Assembly (NCBI RefSeq): GCF_963169125.1
Contig: NC_084795.1
Location: 132,535,701-132,599,700 of the forward strand
Reading direction: 5' to 3'
Origin: Humulus lupulus
Lineage: Eukaryota; Streptophyta; Magnoliopsida; Rosales; Cannabaceae
DNA length: 64,000 nucleotides
A program made the translations under genes and the position numbers. How positions within the stretch are numbered: position 1 is the stretch's first letter; every line of letters starts with the position of its first letter. The notes under the pieces were generated by a model. It had not been told where the DNA came from, did no database searches, and saw only the letters and a list, made by a program, of their open reading frames with translations. This document shows, piece by piece, positions 44,761-54,436 of the stretch.

Positions 44761-46040
44761 TTCATGATAGGATTAAGCCTCTGCTGCTGCTCAATAGAAT
44801 TATTACAGCAGTCCTCCAACAGAATTTTATGCATACAGAATGAGGGACTTATACCCTTGATATCCGCCATGGTCCAATCAATGGGCCTTGTATATTTCTT
44901 CAAAACAGTCAGCAACAAACTCTCTTTTTTAGCTCCTACTATGGCTGAAATAATCACAGGCAAGGTCTCATTATCTCTCAAATAAGCATACGTCAAGTGA
45001 CTAGGCAAAGGCTTCAACTCTAATTTTGGTGGCTCTTGAATAGAAGGCTTAGGAGGCTTAAAATTCCCTTCCGACAAGTTCAATGACTCAAAAGGCATCC
45101 TAAATTTAGCAAAGGGCTGCTTTGACTCCACCCATGTAACTTGGCATTCTTCCTCTTCACTTAAGTTTTCAAGATCTTCAAGTGACCTCACCCCCACTCC
45201 ATCTTTAAAAGCTTCCTTATGGAATTTTTCAGCAATAATAGACTTAATTACACTTAGCCTAGAGCATTCCTCAACCTCATCCGGAAACTTCATAGCGTTG
45301 AACACGTTGAAAGTCGCTTGTTGGTCATTCACCCTCATAGTAAGCTCCCCTTTTTGTACATCAATCAAGGTCCTCCCGGTAGCTAGAAATGACCTACCCA
45401 AGATAATAAGAACATCTTTATCTACTTCATAATCAAGGATGATGAAATTAGCCAGAAAAATGAATTTATCAACTTGCACAAGTACATCTTCAATTTTTCC
45501 TTCCAGATGTGCCATAGAACGATCCGCTAATTGCAAAGTGACTGTGGTTGGTCTTGCTTCTCCAATCCCCAAATTCTTGAAAATTGACATGGACATCAAA
45601 TTGATACTAGCCCCCAAGGCACAAAATGCTCTAACAACGTCTCTACCACCAATAGAACAAAGAATTGTGAAGCTGCCCAGATCCTTCAATTTAGGAGGAA
45701 TTTTATTCTTCAATATAGCACTACAACCTCCAGTCAACGCCACTATTTCAAATTCACCAAGCCTCCTCTTTTTAGTTAAAATATCCTTCAAAAACATTAC
45801 ATAGTTGGGCATTTTCTCCAAAGCTTCCACCAATGGTATATTGATGTGAAGTTGTTTCAAAACATCTACAAATCTCCGAAATTGACCATCTTGTTGCTGC
45901 TTTTGAAAGTGCTGAGGAAATGGTGGAGGTGGCTTGCTTATAGGCTTTCCTGTAGCAGTTTGCGGAGGAATTGCTGCAGCAATTGCTTCAGGATCAGCAT
46001 TCAAAAATTTTGAATTCACAGCTTTATCTCCCTTGTCCAC
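44761..46040 (-). pseudogene. Protease region of element E
   Basis: An open frame of 455 codons (44673-46040) holds a Pro/Gln-rich linker (SKPPPPFPQHFQKQQQ), FVDVLKQLHINIPLVEALEK, the protease, and the connection into reverse transcriptase. The active site reads CALGASINLM; relatives have CDLGASINLM, so the catalytic aspartate is replaced by Ala (45618-45620). The later strand FIILDYEVDKDVLIILGRSF and the block LIDVQKGELTMRV are well kept. Losing the aspartate abolishes activity while the frame stays open. Confidence 0.9.
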
Positions 46041-49000
46041 ACTACTTTGGATTGAAGGGGCTCGTTGTTTCTAGTACAATTATCCTCAGTCAATTTCAGA
46101 TTTTTACAACTCCTCAAGGTAACCACCTTGCAATGCTCCTTACCATCTTTACTTGGGTTTTCGGTATCACTAGGAAAAGTGCCTTGTGGTCTATTCCTTA
46201 GCTCATTAGCTAGCTTCCCCAATTGAATCTCTAGGTTCCTAAAGGATGCCGCTTGGCTCTGAATCACATCATCATTCTTGGCCATTGTAATGACCCAAAA
46301 TCACTAATGTGGCTTAAGGGCCTTGGTTAGTGTGTCGGGAGGGCATAATTGGTTTATGTGTGAATTTATTAAATTAATGTGTGATTATATGATAAACATG
46401 TTATATGGCTATGTGAATGTAAATGTGGTTGTATGTTATATTTGTGAGAACCACATTATTATGTGGGTAACTCTGCAACGTGCAACTCGAGGCGATCCTA
46501 GGGAGCTAGTTAGCGGGAAGTCACAACGGGGTTTAATATTTGACTTGGGACAAGTCAAGGGGTGTCTCGGGTGTTAGATGTTTATTTGGGTTATCGGGTT
46601 ATGGGAATAAATATATGGAGATATATTTGAGGTTAGAAAGCCTAGGCGGGAATATTGGGGAAATTTACCATTTTTCCCTCGGGGACGTTTCCGGTACCCC
46701 GAGCCTCGGGATTGACTTAACTGGCTAAGATTAGAATAAGTTAATAGAAAGCAGTAGAACAAAAGACACAAGCCGATCCTTTAACATTTCTTCTCCTTCT
46801 TCTCTTCTATCTCTTTTCTCTCTTAAGGAAACTACAGAAATCTAAGGAAAACTCAACTGGAAATTATGTGTTTAAGTTGAATTTATGAAGGATTAGCCAG
46901 GTTCTGACTAAGGGACACTCAACCAGGATCAAGGTAAGAATTAAACCTCATTCTTGAACTTTAGAACTCTGAGTTTTGGCTGAGTATTAAAAGTGTTTAT
47001 GGTTTTGATGTTAAGGATTGAATTAAAGCTGAGAAGTTTGGATTTTAGCTCAAGAACCTGTTAAGGAGGTGGTTCATCGAAGAAGGTAAGCTTCAATTAG
47101 TAGTTTAGAGCTTAAATTCTAAGTTTGCATGATTGGCTTTTGGGGTTCTTTATTTGCTGGGTTTCAGAAATCAAAATGGGATTTTGATGGGTTTTTAAGC
47201 TCGATTTCTGTTGGATTATGTTGTTAGAATCATGTTAAAAGTCTTGTGATTAATGGGTTTTTGAACTAGGGTGCTTTGGGGTGATTTTGAGTGAGGTTAG
47301 GATGTTAGAAATGGTGGTTTTTCTGGGCATGAAGGGTTGGGCCGCGGCTCTGTTCTAGAGCACTGCAGCCCTACGAAGCAAGGAAGAGCCAAGGGGGCTC
47401 TGCAGTGGGGAAGCGTCACGGTGCCTCAGGGCAGGGCCGCAGCGCGTGTCTGTCTTCAGAGAGGCTTAGACCCTGTTTTAGGGGCAAGACACGACTAGGT
47501 TTCAAGGGCCGCAGCCCTTGAAGGCATCTTTGATCTTTTGGAGGTTTTAAGAGTGGGAACCTAACCTAGGGTGCTCGGGATCGATTCCACCACCGTGTTT
47601 GGTGGAATTCGGTGTCCCGGAAGCTAGAACTTCACCCGGAAATATTAACGCGATTATTAATGGTGCTCCCTATCTTGGTTGTGACTAGGTGTTAAGCTAG
47701 ATCTCGGGAAGCGGATCGTGCTCGAGAGGCGTCTCTCGTAATCAGTGAACTTGGAAATCAAAGGTAAGAAAACTGCACCTGGTTGTGGTATTATAATGGG
47801 ACCAAGGGTTCCCTATTATGTATGCTTTGTAAAGGATGGTATTATTCCATGTAAACAGTAAACCAACGGCCTAAGAGTGCCAAAGTTTACACTAGTGCAT
47901 AGGGCGCGGTGCGGCTCGGCCACTGGTAGCCGAGGACGGCTTGTTATGCACTGAGCTCGGTTTAAGTGGGCCGGAGTCAGTGGGGTAAACAGAGGGTGCG
48001 ACCTTAAGTATCGACGCTGATTATAACATGATTTTTTTGCTATTATTGTATTATGGGTTGTTATGCTGAATAGTTGGGGTGATGATTAGCTGACTCTCTG
48101 GTTGAATCTCCATGCTTTGTGAATATTATGGTATGTTAGGTGTATGAACGTGCTTAAAGGGTTATCCAAATATTAAGATTGCTTTTTATGTAATATGATA
48201 TGTTTTCTTGTTGGGCCTTGGCTCACGGGTGCTACGTGGTGCAGGTAAAGGTAAGGGCAAGCTTGATTAGTCCTGATTTGGAGAGATCTTAGAGCAGAAT
48301 GTACATGATCACATGCTCAACCGCCACCGTTGAGGGGAGACAGGGACAAGAATACCATAAACTTTTGTTTTGCCTTTAGAAAGGCTAGTGGATGTCTGTA
48401 CACCGGGAATTTTGTAAATAGACTTTTAAATGCTATTTCTTTTGGGATCCCATATGTAAATATTTTATTATATGGTAAAAATCTTTTGAGACCAAAATCT
48501 TTTAACCCTAGCACCTTAACGGTTTTAGTGACACGTTTTTAACTAAGTGACTTGATTAGCAAGTCCTGCACCTTATAAATACATAGTGTAGCGGTCTTGG
48601 CTATCCAGGGCGTTACAGCCATATATTCTTTCATTAAACTCTCCAAAGAGCTTGATTGAGACACTTGAGGAGGAGGTGGTTGAGCTCTTGGTTGTTGTTG
48701 AGGAAACCCCGGTGGATATGTATGCTTGTTTTGCATTGGTGCTCTGCTTGAACTAGCTCCTTAACCCTCCCATGAGAAGTTTGGATGCTACCTCCACCCC
48801 GGATTGTAAGAGTTCGAATATGGGTTATTTCAGTTGGCATTTTTATTCCCCACATAACAAACTGAAGCGGGATTCGAAGGACAACTCCCAAATGTGTGCC
48901 CATCTCCACTATAAACACAACATACATCGGCAACTTGTCCCACAGCAGTTGCTTGTACCATTCCCCCAAACTCATGTTCTTGAGAAGGTTAGTCATTGAA

Positions 49001-49887
49001 GAAACTTGAGCGGTCAAAGCTGTCAATGCATCCAATTCAAGTATACCAGCCACTTTTTGACTTGTTGAGGCTCTAGCATTGGACCATTGATAATTATTGC
49101 TAGCTATCCTCTCCAAAATCTCATAGGCTTCATTGTAGGACTTAGAGAGAATAGATCCATTAGCTGAAGCATCTAACACCATGCAAGTGGAAGAATTGAG
49201 CCCATTATAGAATGTTTCCATTTGGATACAATGCGGAATCCCATGGTGTGGGCATTTCCTTAATAACTCCTTGAATCTCTCCCAAGCTTCACAAAATGAT
49301 TCATCTTCTAGTTGCTGAAATGACATGATTTCGTTGCGAAACTTGGAATTTTTGGTGGGAGGAAAGTACTTCATCAAGAATTTTTCAGCCAACTCATTCC
49401 ATGTAGTCACTGAGTTGGAAGGAAGGGTGTTGAGCCAAGCTCTAGCTCGATCCCTTCAAGAGAAAGGGAACAATTTCAACCTTAGGGCTTCATTACTCAC
49501 TCCTTGTAGCATGAAAGAATTGCTCACCTCCAAAAATGAACGAAGATGAAGATGAGGATCCTCAGTAGGCAGCCCAATAAATTGATCCACTGTTTGCAAC
49601 ATTTGGAACATAACGGGCTTTAACTCGAATTGGGGTGCTTGAATTTCAGGCCTAACAATGCCCGAATTGAACTCATTAAACATGGGGGCAGCATACTCCC
49701 TTATGGATCTCTCTCTATCATTAGCCATAGCAATTGCGTTAGTGACATTATTAGCACCCTCAACTCCTTCAACCTCTTCAGCCATATTAAGGTGATTTTG
49801 AACCCATTGTTCCTTTAGTCTTCCTCTAATTATTCTTTCAATTTCAAGGTCAATGGGAGCTAGTTCAATGTTTTCTTGTTCGTTCAT
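46041..49887 (-). pseudogene. Gag of element E (split by a solo LTR)
   Basis: Gag starts at 49887 (MNEQENIELAPIDLE). Blocks in order are PMFNEFNSGIVRP, FELKPVMFQMLQTVDQFIGL, DPHLHLRSFLEVS, a stop near 49456, TTWNELAEKFLMKYFPP, SFCEAWERFKELLRKCPHHG, a zinc knuckle remnant with GDGHTFGSCPSNPASVC (near 48930-48880, other frame) and SLMKEYMA. A 2.3-kb solo LTR then interrupts, and gag resumes at 46285 with KNDDVIQSQAASFRNLEIQL and ELRNRPQGTFPSDTENP. At least one frameshift (near 48990) and a stop near 48765 are present. All blocks are in the usual Athila order. Confidence 0.9.
46286..48617 (+). mobile_element. Solo LTR of the chromovirus family in gag of element E
   Basis: This 2332-bp insert runs TGTAATGACCC to GGGCGTTACA with a perfect 5-bp duplication, gccat (46281-46285 and 48618-48622). 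It is the same family as 4050-18543 and 24802-27238, in plus orientation. The duplicated bases belong to the gag codons around EYMA. Short ORFs inside it are not genes. It is the deepest level of the nest: C contains E, which contains this LTR. Confidence 0.93.
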
Positions 49888-49980
49888 ATAGTAAATCACC
49901 TGAGAAAACACAAGAGCAAGCAAACAAAGAAAGAAAGAAAAATTCCAAGTAATTGATATTACAAAAATTTCTAATTCCAA

Positions 49981-49998
49981 TCCCCGGCAACGGCGCCA
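49981..49998 (-). promoter_or_regulatory. Primer binding site, tRNA-Asp type
   Basis: The minus strand reads TGGCGCCGTTGCCGGGGA, the exact 18-nt complement expected for the 3' end of plant tRNA-Asp with CCA. It lies six bases from the 5' LTR. This primer is common in the Athila lineage. Confidence 0.85.
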
Positions 49999-50004
49999 AA
50001 AACT

Positions 50005-51456
50005 TGTTGTGATAAATTTAATTTTTGATTTTAAATATGCAAGTAATATAATAATAAGTAAATCGTCTCCACAAGGATTGCAAAATAGAAAAATAAGCAA
50101 AACAATTACTAAACAACTTATAAGTACTAAAAATCAAATGGGTTGTTTTTAGACTAAGCAAAATATTAAAAAGATGGAAATACTGAAATTAAAAACTGAA
50201 CTGAACAAAAAATTTGAGAGAAATATATGGACTTAAATTACTGAATTCTCCTATATTAATCATCCTGAACAAATTGCGGACAGATTGCGGCAGCAATATT
50301 CTAGCAAAACTCCAAGGTTAACAAGAATTCATTTAAACACTCATAAAACTTTCCCAAATTTTATGACATTAATTCTTCTACCTAATTAAACATATTCCTA
50401 TCCAAAATCAGATTTAAGAATGCAATTCAAAGTTTAATTCTCAAAAGTTACACAAGGCAAATAACATATCCCTATATTACTTACTAACGTAACCCAACCT
50501 AGATTATGACTTGTGTCATCCAAGTTCTTCCCATTACATTTAGTCTTTCCAACATTAAACATAATTAAATAACTTGCCATTGCTGGCCAAACAAATACAA
50601 GAAATTAATATAAGCACACTTGAATGAACAAGGAAGATTTTACTAAAATAAAGTGCAAAAAAATTGATAGACTATAACATAGGGTTCATCAACAATTCAA
50701 GCCACCTAAAAATTAGTTCATGGCTGAGTTCATAAACATTAATCTACAATCAAAACAGCCCATAATATTCAGATTAGAAATCAACTCAGAAAATATAAAA
50801 ATAAAGTATAGGAATAGTAGAACGAACAAATCCAAAATGATGCTTGAGTTTTCTTTGTTCATCCTCCTTCTTCCTTATTAATTTATGAGTTTCTCTCTTT
50901 TCTTTGCTGGTTTTTCTTTCCAAAAATGGCTGTCTCATTTTTTCTTTTGGCTGATGCTTCTCTAAGTATCATCTAGGTTTCCTCCTTTAGCCCCAAAAGT
51001 ACAATATTGCCGCTTTCTTCTTAAAAAAACGTGAGTTCCTCTTTTCTTTTGTCATTTTCTCCTAAATGTTGACCGATGCTTACTGTACTTGGCACCTCAG
51101 CCAATATTCCAGCTCACCCATTGACTTGCCACATGTTATATGTGCCCAAAAACTGCCTAATCAGAATGCTTCAGCAAAATCTATTTTGCTACAGCAAAAC
51201 CTGATAATTCAGCCATCAAAAATTCAATTTAGATAGTTTCACTGGTTAGTTCATTCTTTGTGCAAATATTTATCCATGAAACTACTACCTTTATCCCATT
51301 ACCTATTAAAATCTACAAAAATAATTAAACTTAATTTAGATAATAAAAACACCAAAGTTAGATACAAAAGCTAAAAATAAACTAACATCACCCCCGATTT
51401 TTCTACAATTATAAGTTCAAAAGGACATGAAATAACTCTTTATTCAAGAGTTATCA
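50005..51456 (-). repeat. Element E 5' LTR
   Basis: This is the 1452-bp partner of 36086-37563, from TGTTGTGATAAATT to AGAGTTATCA in plus coordinates. Gag-pol transcription would run leftward from it. It is followed by agtta, the imperfect partner of ggtta at 36081. Confidence 0.93.
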
Positions 51457-51479
51457 AGTTACACAATAGTAATATATAT

Positions 51480-52880
51480 ATATATAAATAAATAAGCCTC
51501 GGAGAGGGTCCTATGGGTTTCCACCTAGACTTTCAACTCAACAGTCTTCTCAGTCACATACTCTCCAAAGAGAGATAGGTTGACATTAGAGTTGGTCCTC
51601 CACACGTCGTGCAATGTGCGCTCGACTATGCCATTCTCAGCATTTACTAGCTCAGCCTAAAGAGCATTAATCTTCTCATTTTGGGTATGAATATTGGCTT
51701 CAAGCCTAGTTTTGGACTAAGATCTCGATGTGGCCTTGGCCAGTGCAGCATCCCTCTGGCGAACCGCCTCAGCAAGCTGGCCCTCCAAGTCACTGACCCG
51801 TCCAGTCAACCCATCTTTCTCTGCCTCACCCAAGGAGAGGTCCTTCATCACCCCCTCAAGCTCTAACTATAAGTGTTGTGTGGATGAGGAGCTCAAGGCG
51901 ACAAAATAGTGACCCAAGATGGAAGCCTAAGTAAAACCAAAGAAATGAAACAAAACATCAATCATCAGGCGATATCAAAATTGAAAAACATACATTAAGT
52001 GTTTTGACAAGCACCTGCATAGAGGCTCGTATATAAGCCTCACCCAACTCAGCATCTGGAATATCATACATAGACCCCAACTTGCCTTCAGAGATATTCC
52101 CCATGTAATGGCTCATGACCTATCCTTACTGGCTCGCCAAAGGATGACCCTAGGAAGCGAAAGCATGGGCTCGACGAGGGGAGACACATATACCTGTCAA
52201 TCATGCCTAGATAAGGAAGGGGACTACGAAGGTCCTGATCCGTCCATGGAGGCATGAGGAGCGGAGGGACACGGAGTCACCTTTTTAGGAAGTGAGGCAC
52301 CCGAAGACGCCTGTCCCAAATGCACTCCCAAGGGTGGAAGAGCATCGTCAAAGGAAGGCAGGACGAAATTACTCTTAGGGATAGGTGGAGCCAGAGCATG
52401 GGTGCTGAAAGCAAAGTCACCACCTACTACCGGCGACAGGATCCAAGAAGTGAAGTCATCGGTATATCCATCGTCGGTAATATCCCTAACCCCTTCAGCT
52501 AAGGATCTTCAACAAGAATAGTTCTCAGACTCCACCTTGACCTCATCATCAATATCCATCAGGTCACCCTCAGAGTAATGATAGTCTTCATCATTGTCAC
52601 CATCATCTATTATCTTCAGAATGGTAGACTTGGATGAGACAGAGCACAAGGAAATGGCTTAATTTAGAGACATCAACTTGGATGAATAGAGATTTCCCTC
52701 AGTGAAAAGGCTGCAAGCCTGTTTGCATGAAGCTGGCATAGCCAGGACCTTCGCCACACGATCGCAGGCTGCCGGACTCAAAGCAGGGCCAACAACCCCT
52801 TCAATACCTATGGTGAAGAAAAAGAAATAAGTATAGTTAGAAAAACCTGAGGCGACGGGTAAAGAAAAGAAAAAAAATAA
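51480..52880 (-). pseudogene. Antisense additional ORF of element C (3' part)
   Basis: This gene lies opposite to gag-pol of C. From the right, the minus strand shows an intron acceptor (TTCACCATAG near 52812), an exon with GIEGVVGPALSPAACDRVAK, an acidic segment, and after further breaks a coiled coil (VSDLEGQLAEAVRQRDAALA, near 51810-51750). It ends with a motif DVWRTNSNVNLSLFGEYV (near 51630-51575). That motif lines up with the C-terminal motifs of the antisense genes of A and D. The 5' end, with promoter and leader intron, is lost at 52929 where element D begins. Stops occur near 52660, 52505, 52225 and 51720. Confidence 0.65.
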
Positions 52881-52929
52881 CATAAAAAATTATATGTATA
52901 TATGTAGGTAGAAAAAGGTTACTTGATGT

Positions 52930-53551
52930 TGTTGACCCTCGATTTGGCCAACGACACGAAGTCAAATAAATGACAGGAAATGAGATGACAATTAAGAATT
53001 TAATCTAATGGAAAAGAAGAAAACACCAACAATTTTATAGTGGTTCAGCCCTAAAGAATGGTAATGACCTACGTCCACTTAGTGCTTATTATTACTATTG
53101 AGTCCCAATGCCGTGATAAAAGAACTAGGGTTCTTGAGTTTCAAAAACTTTAGGAGAATTACAATAAAATGATGGATAATCACACTCAATCTCTCTCTCT
53201 CTCTCTCAATATTCAGGAAAACGATTCAAAGAAAGATCCAAAAGTCCCCTCCTTGAGCTATTTTATGCATATTTATAGGCTCAAGGGGGATTACATGGGC
53301 CATTGGGCCTTAACTCTCATTAATATCCGCGTATCAAGGTAATAAAGATGAAATAATAAATATAATTATTACAAGATCATAACCTTATAAGAAAATAAAC
53401 TGGATCATACGACCAGCCTGGTCGTATCTAATAGTCAGTCTTAATGAAGCAATGTGCATCTGGTCGATAACTGAACATCACCTTTTTACTTCAACTTTGT
53501 CACGTGTGAGAAATCCTTGCCACGTCATCAACAAGCATTTTTGGGTAAACA
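52930..53551 (-). repeat. Element D 3' LTR
   Basis: In plus coordinates it runs TGTTGACCCTCG to TTGGGTAAACA; in the sense direction it starts TGTTTACCC and ends GGTCAACA. A sense-strand CCTATAAATATG lies near 53268-53280, supporting the minus orientation. A (CT)n run is at 53190-53208. A partly palindromic GATCATACGACCAGCCTGGT lies near 53403. Confidence 0.75.
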
Positions 53552-53568
53552 TTTTCCCCCCAAGTTTA
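53552..53568 (-). promoter_or_regulatory. Polypurine tract of element D
   Basis: The minus strand reads AACTTGGGGGGAAAA directly before the LTR start TGTTTACCC. It marks 52930-53551 as the 3' LTR of a minus-strand element whose internal part lies to the right. Confidence 0.75.
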
Positions 53569-53782
53569 CTTTGTTACGAACACCATAAAGTAAACTTAGG
53601 AAACTAACCTTTCGTATGCCCCATAAAACCTGTCAGAGTCGTCATGCCTCTACGAAAAAAGTAACCAATCATGTCCAATCAGGTCTTTTCGTCTTTCCAT
53701 TAACTTTTCTGATAGCTATTACAGTTCCCCATGCTTTGAATAAGGTAATTCATGATTACTTCTTTTTTCGTGTCGCAGTCAC

Positions 53783-53790
53783 TATAAATA
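53783..53790 (+). promoter_or_regulatory. TATA box of the antisense gene in element D
   Basis: The plus strand reads TATAAATA, 232 bp inside the LTR edge, compared with 264 bp in element A. A leader of about 150 bp and then a GTAAGT donor follow. Position and direction match element A. Confidence 0.6.
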
Positions 53791-53967
53791 ATACCCCAAA
53801 TTCATATTTTCAGTTTTTACTTTTCACTTGCTTTCTGTTTTTTCAAGAACTCCGAAGAACTTTGACCGTTTGAACCAAGAAAATCCCCGAAGCTCCTGCT
53901 GCTAATCTAAGGAATCTCCATTCAGACGTTCAAAGCTTTCATTTTTCACACTCCATCTTTCATCCAA

Positions 53968-54430
53968 GTAAGTTTTACGGACCTTTCAATTGTTTGAGTT
54001 TCCATGCAAATTTGTTTTTTATTTGTTTCGTACCTGAGTTCTTGACTGTTCTTGACTGAAACTATCTTGGGGTAAATGAGTATGTTCGATGCGTGATAAG
54101 GTAGTGAAATAACACTTCATAGGAGTTAGGAGTCAGTTTGGTAGTCGAGATTGTAGATTTAGGGCGTAAAATCGAAGAAAAAATTCGATTTTTAAGCTAG
54201 TTGAAAAACTGGATTTTTCCCGCCCTTTCGGAGTCGAAAAAGTTTTCTTTGAAAAAAATTTTTACTTCTGCTTTTTAATCCATTTCTCAAACTGCTCGTA
54301 AAATACTTCGTGTTTTTGCCAGAATGCTGCTGGTCGTATAAAAGCTTAACTTTTATACGCAAGCAACGTTATTCCTGCATTCCAAACAAGTCTTTAGACT
54401 AAGTTCTCATCTCCCCTTTCTTGTTCACAG
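53968..54430 (+). other. 5'-leader intron of the antisense gene in element D
   Basis: The donor CCAA|GTAAGT at 53968 and the acceptor TTGTTCACAG ending at 54430 bound a 463-bp, T-rich interval. The ATG lies six bases downstream. The match in place, size and donor to the 494-bp intron of element A supports both predictions. Confidence 0.65.
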
Positions 54431-54436
54431 ATTTTG

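Larger units (their letters stand above)
36086..51456 (-). mobile_element. Element E: Athila-lineage Ty3/gypsy retrotransposon
   Basis: LTRs at 36086-37563 (3') and 50005-51456 (5') flank, on the minus strand, a tRNA-Asp primer site, gag, protease, reverse transcriptase, RNase H, integrase and a third ORF. The flanks are ggtta (36081-36085) and agtta (51457-51461), a 5-bp duplication with one change. Without its own inserted solo LTR the element is 13.0 kb, a usual Athila size. It is inserted in element C between integrase and the antisense gene. The LTR copies differ by scattered substitutions and two small deletions (17 and 11 bp), and catalytic residues are changed, so it is inactive. Confidence 0.95.
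23266..52929 (+). mobile_element. Element C: Tat-type retrotransposon with four nested insertions
   Basis: Gag, protease, reverse transcriptase, two RNase H domains and integrase follow in order on the plus strand, then an antisense gene fragment on the minus strand. Its own sequence is about 8 kb spread over 30 kb, because of insertions at 24802-27238, about 30733-32130, 32355-34418 and 36086-51456. The 5' LTR is truncated against element B, and the 3' end, including the 3' LTR, is cut off at 52929 by the LTR of element D. Stops, frameshifts and changed active sites show that it is an old relic. Confidence 0.88.

Noticed and set aside
46286..48617. A full retrotransposon inside Athila gag
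   Set aside because: There is no primer site, polypurine tract or second LTR within the 2332 bp, and the duplication flanks it directly, so it is a solo LTR.
52930..53551. This LTR as the 3' LTR of element C
   Set aside because: The polypurine tract and the TATA-like site show it reads on the minus strand with its interior to the right. C reads on the plus strand, and its antisense gene is cut at 52929.
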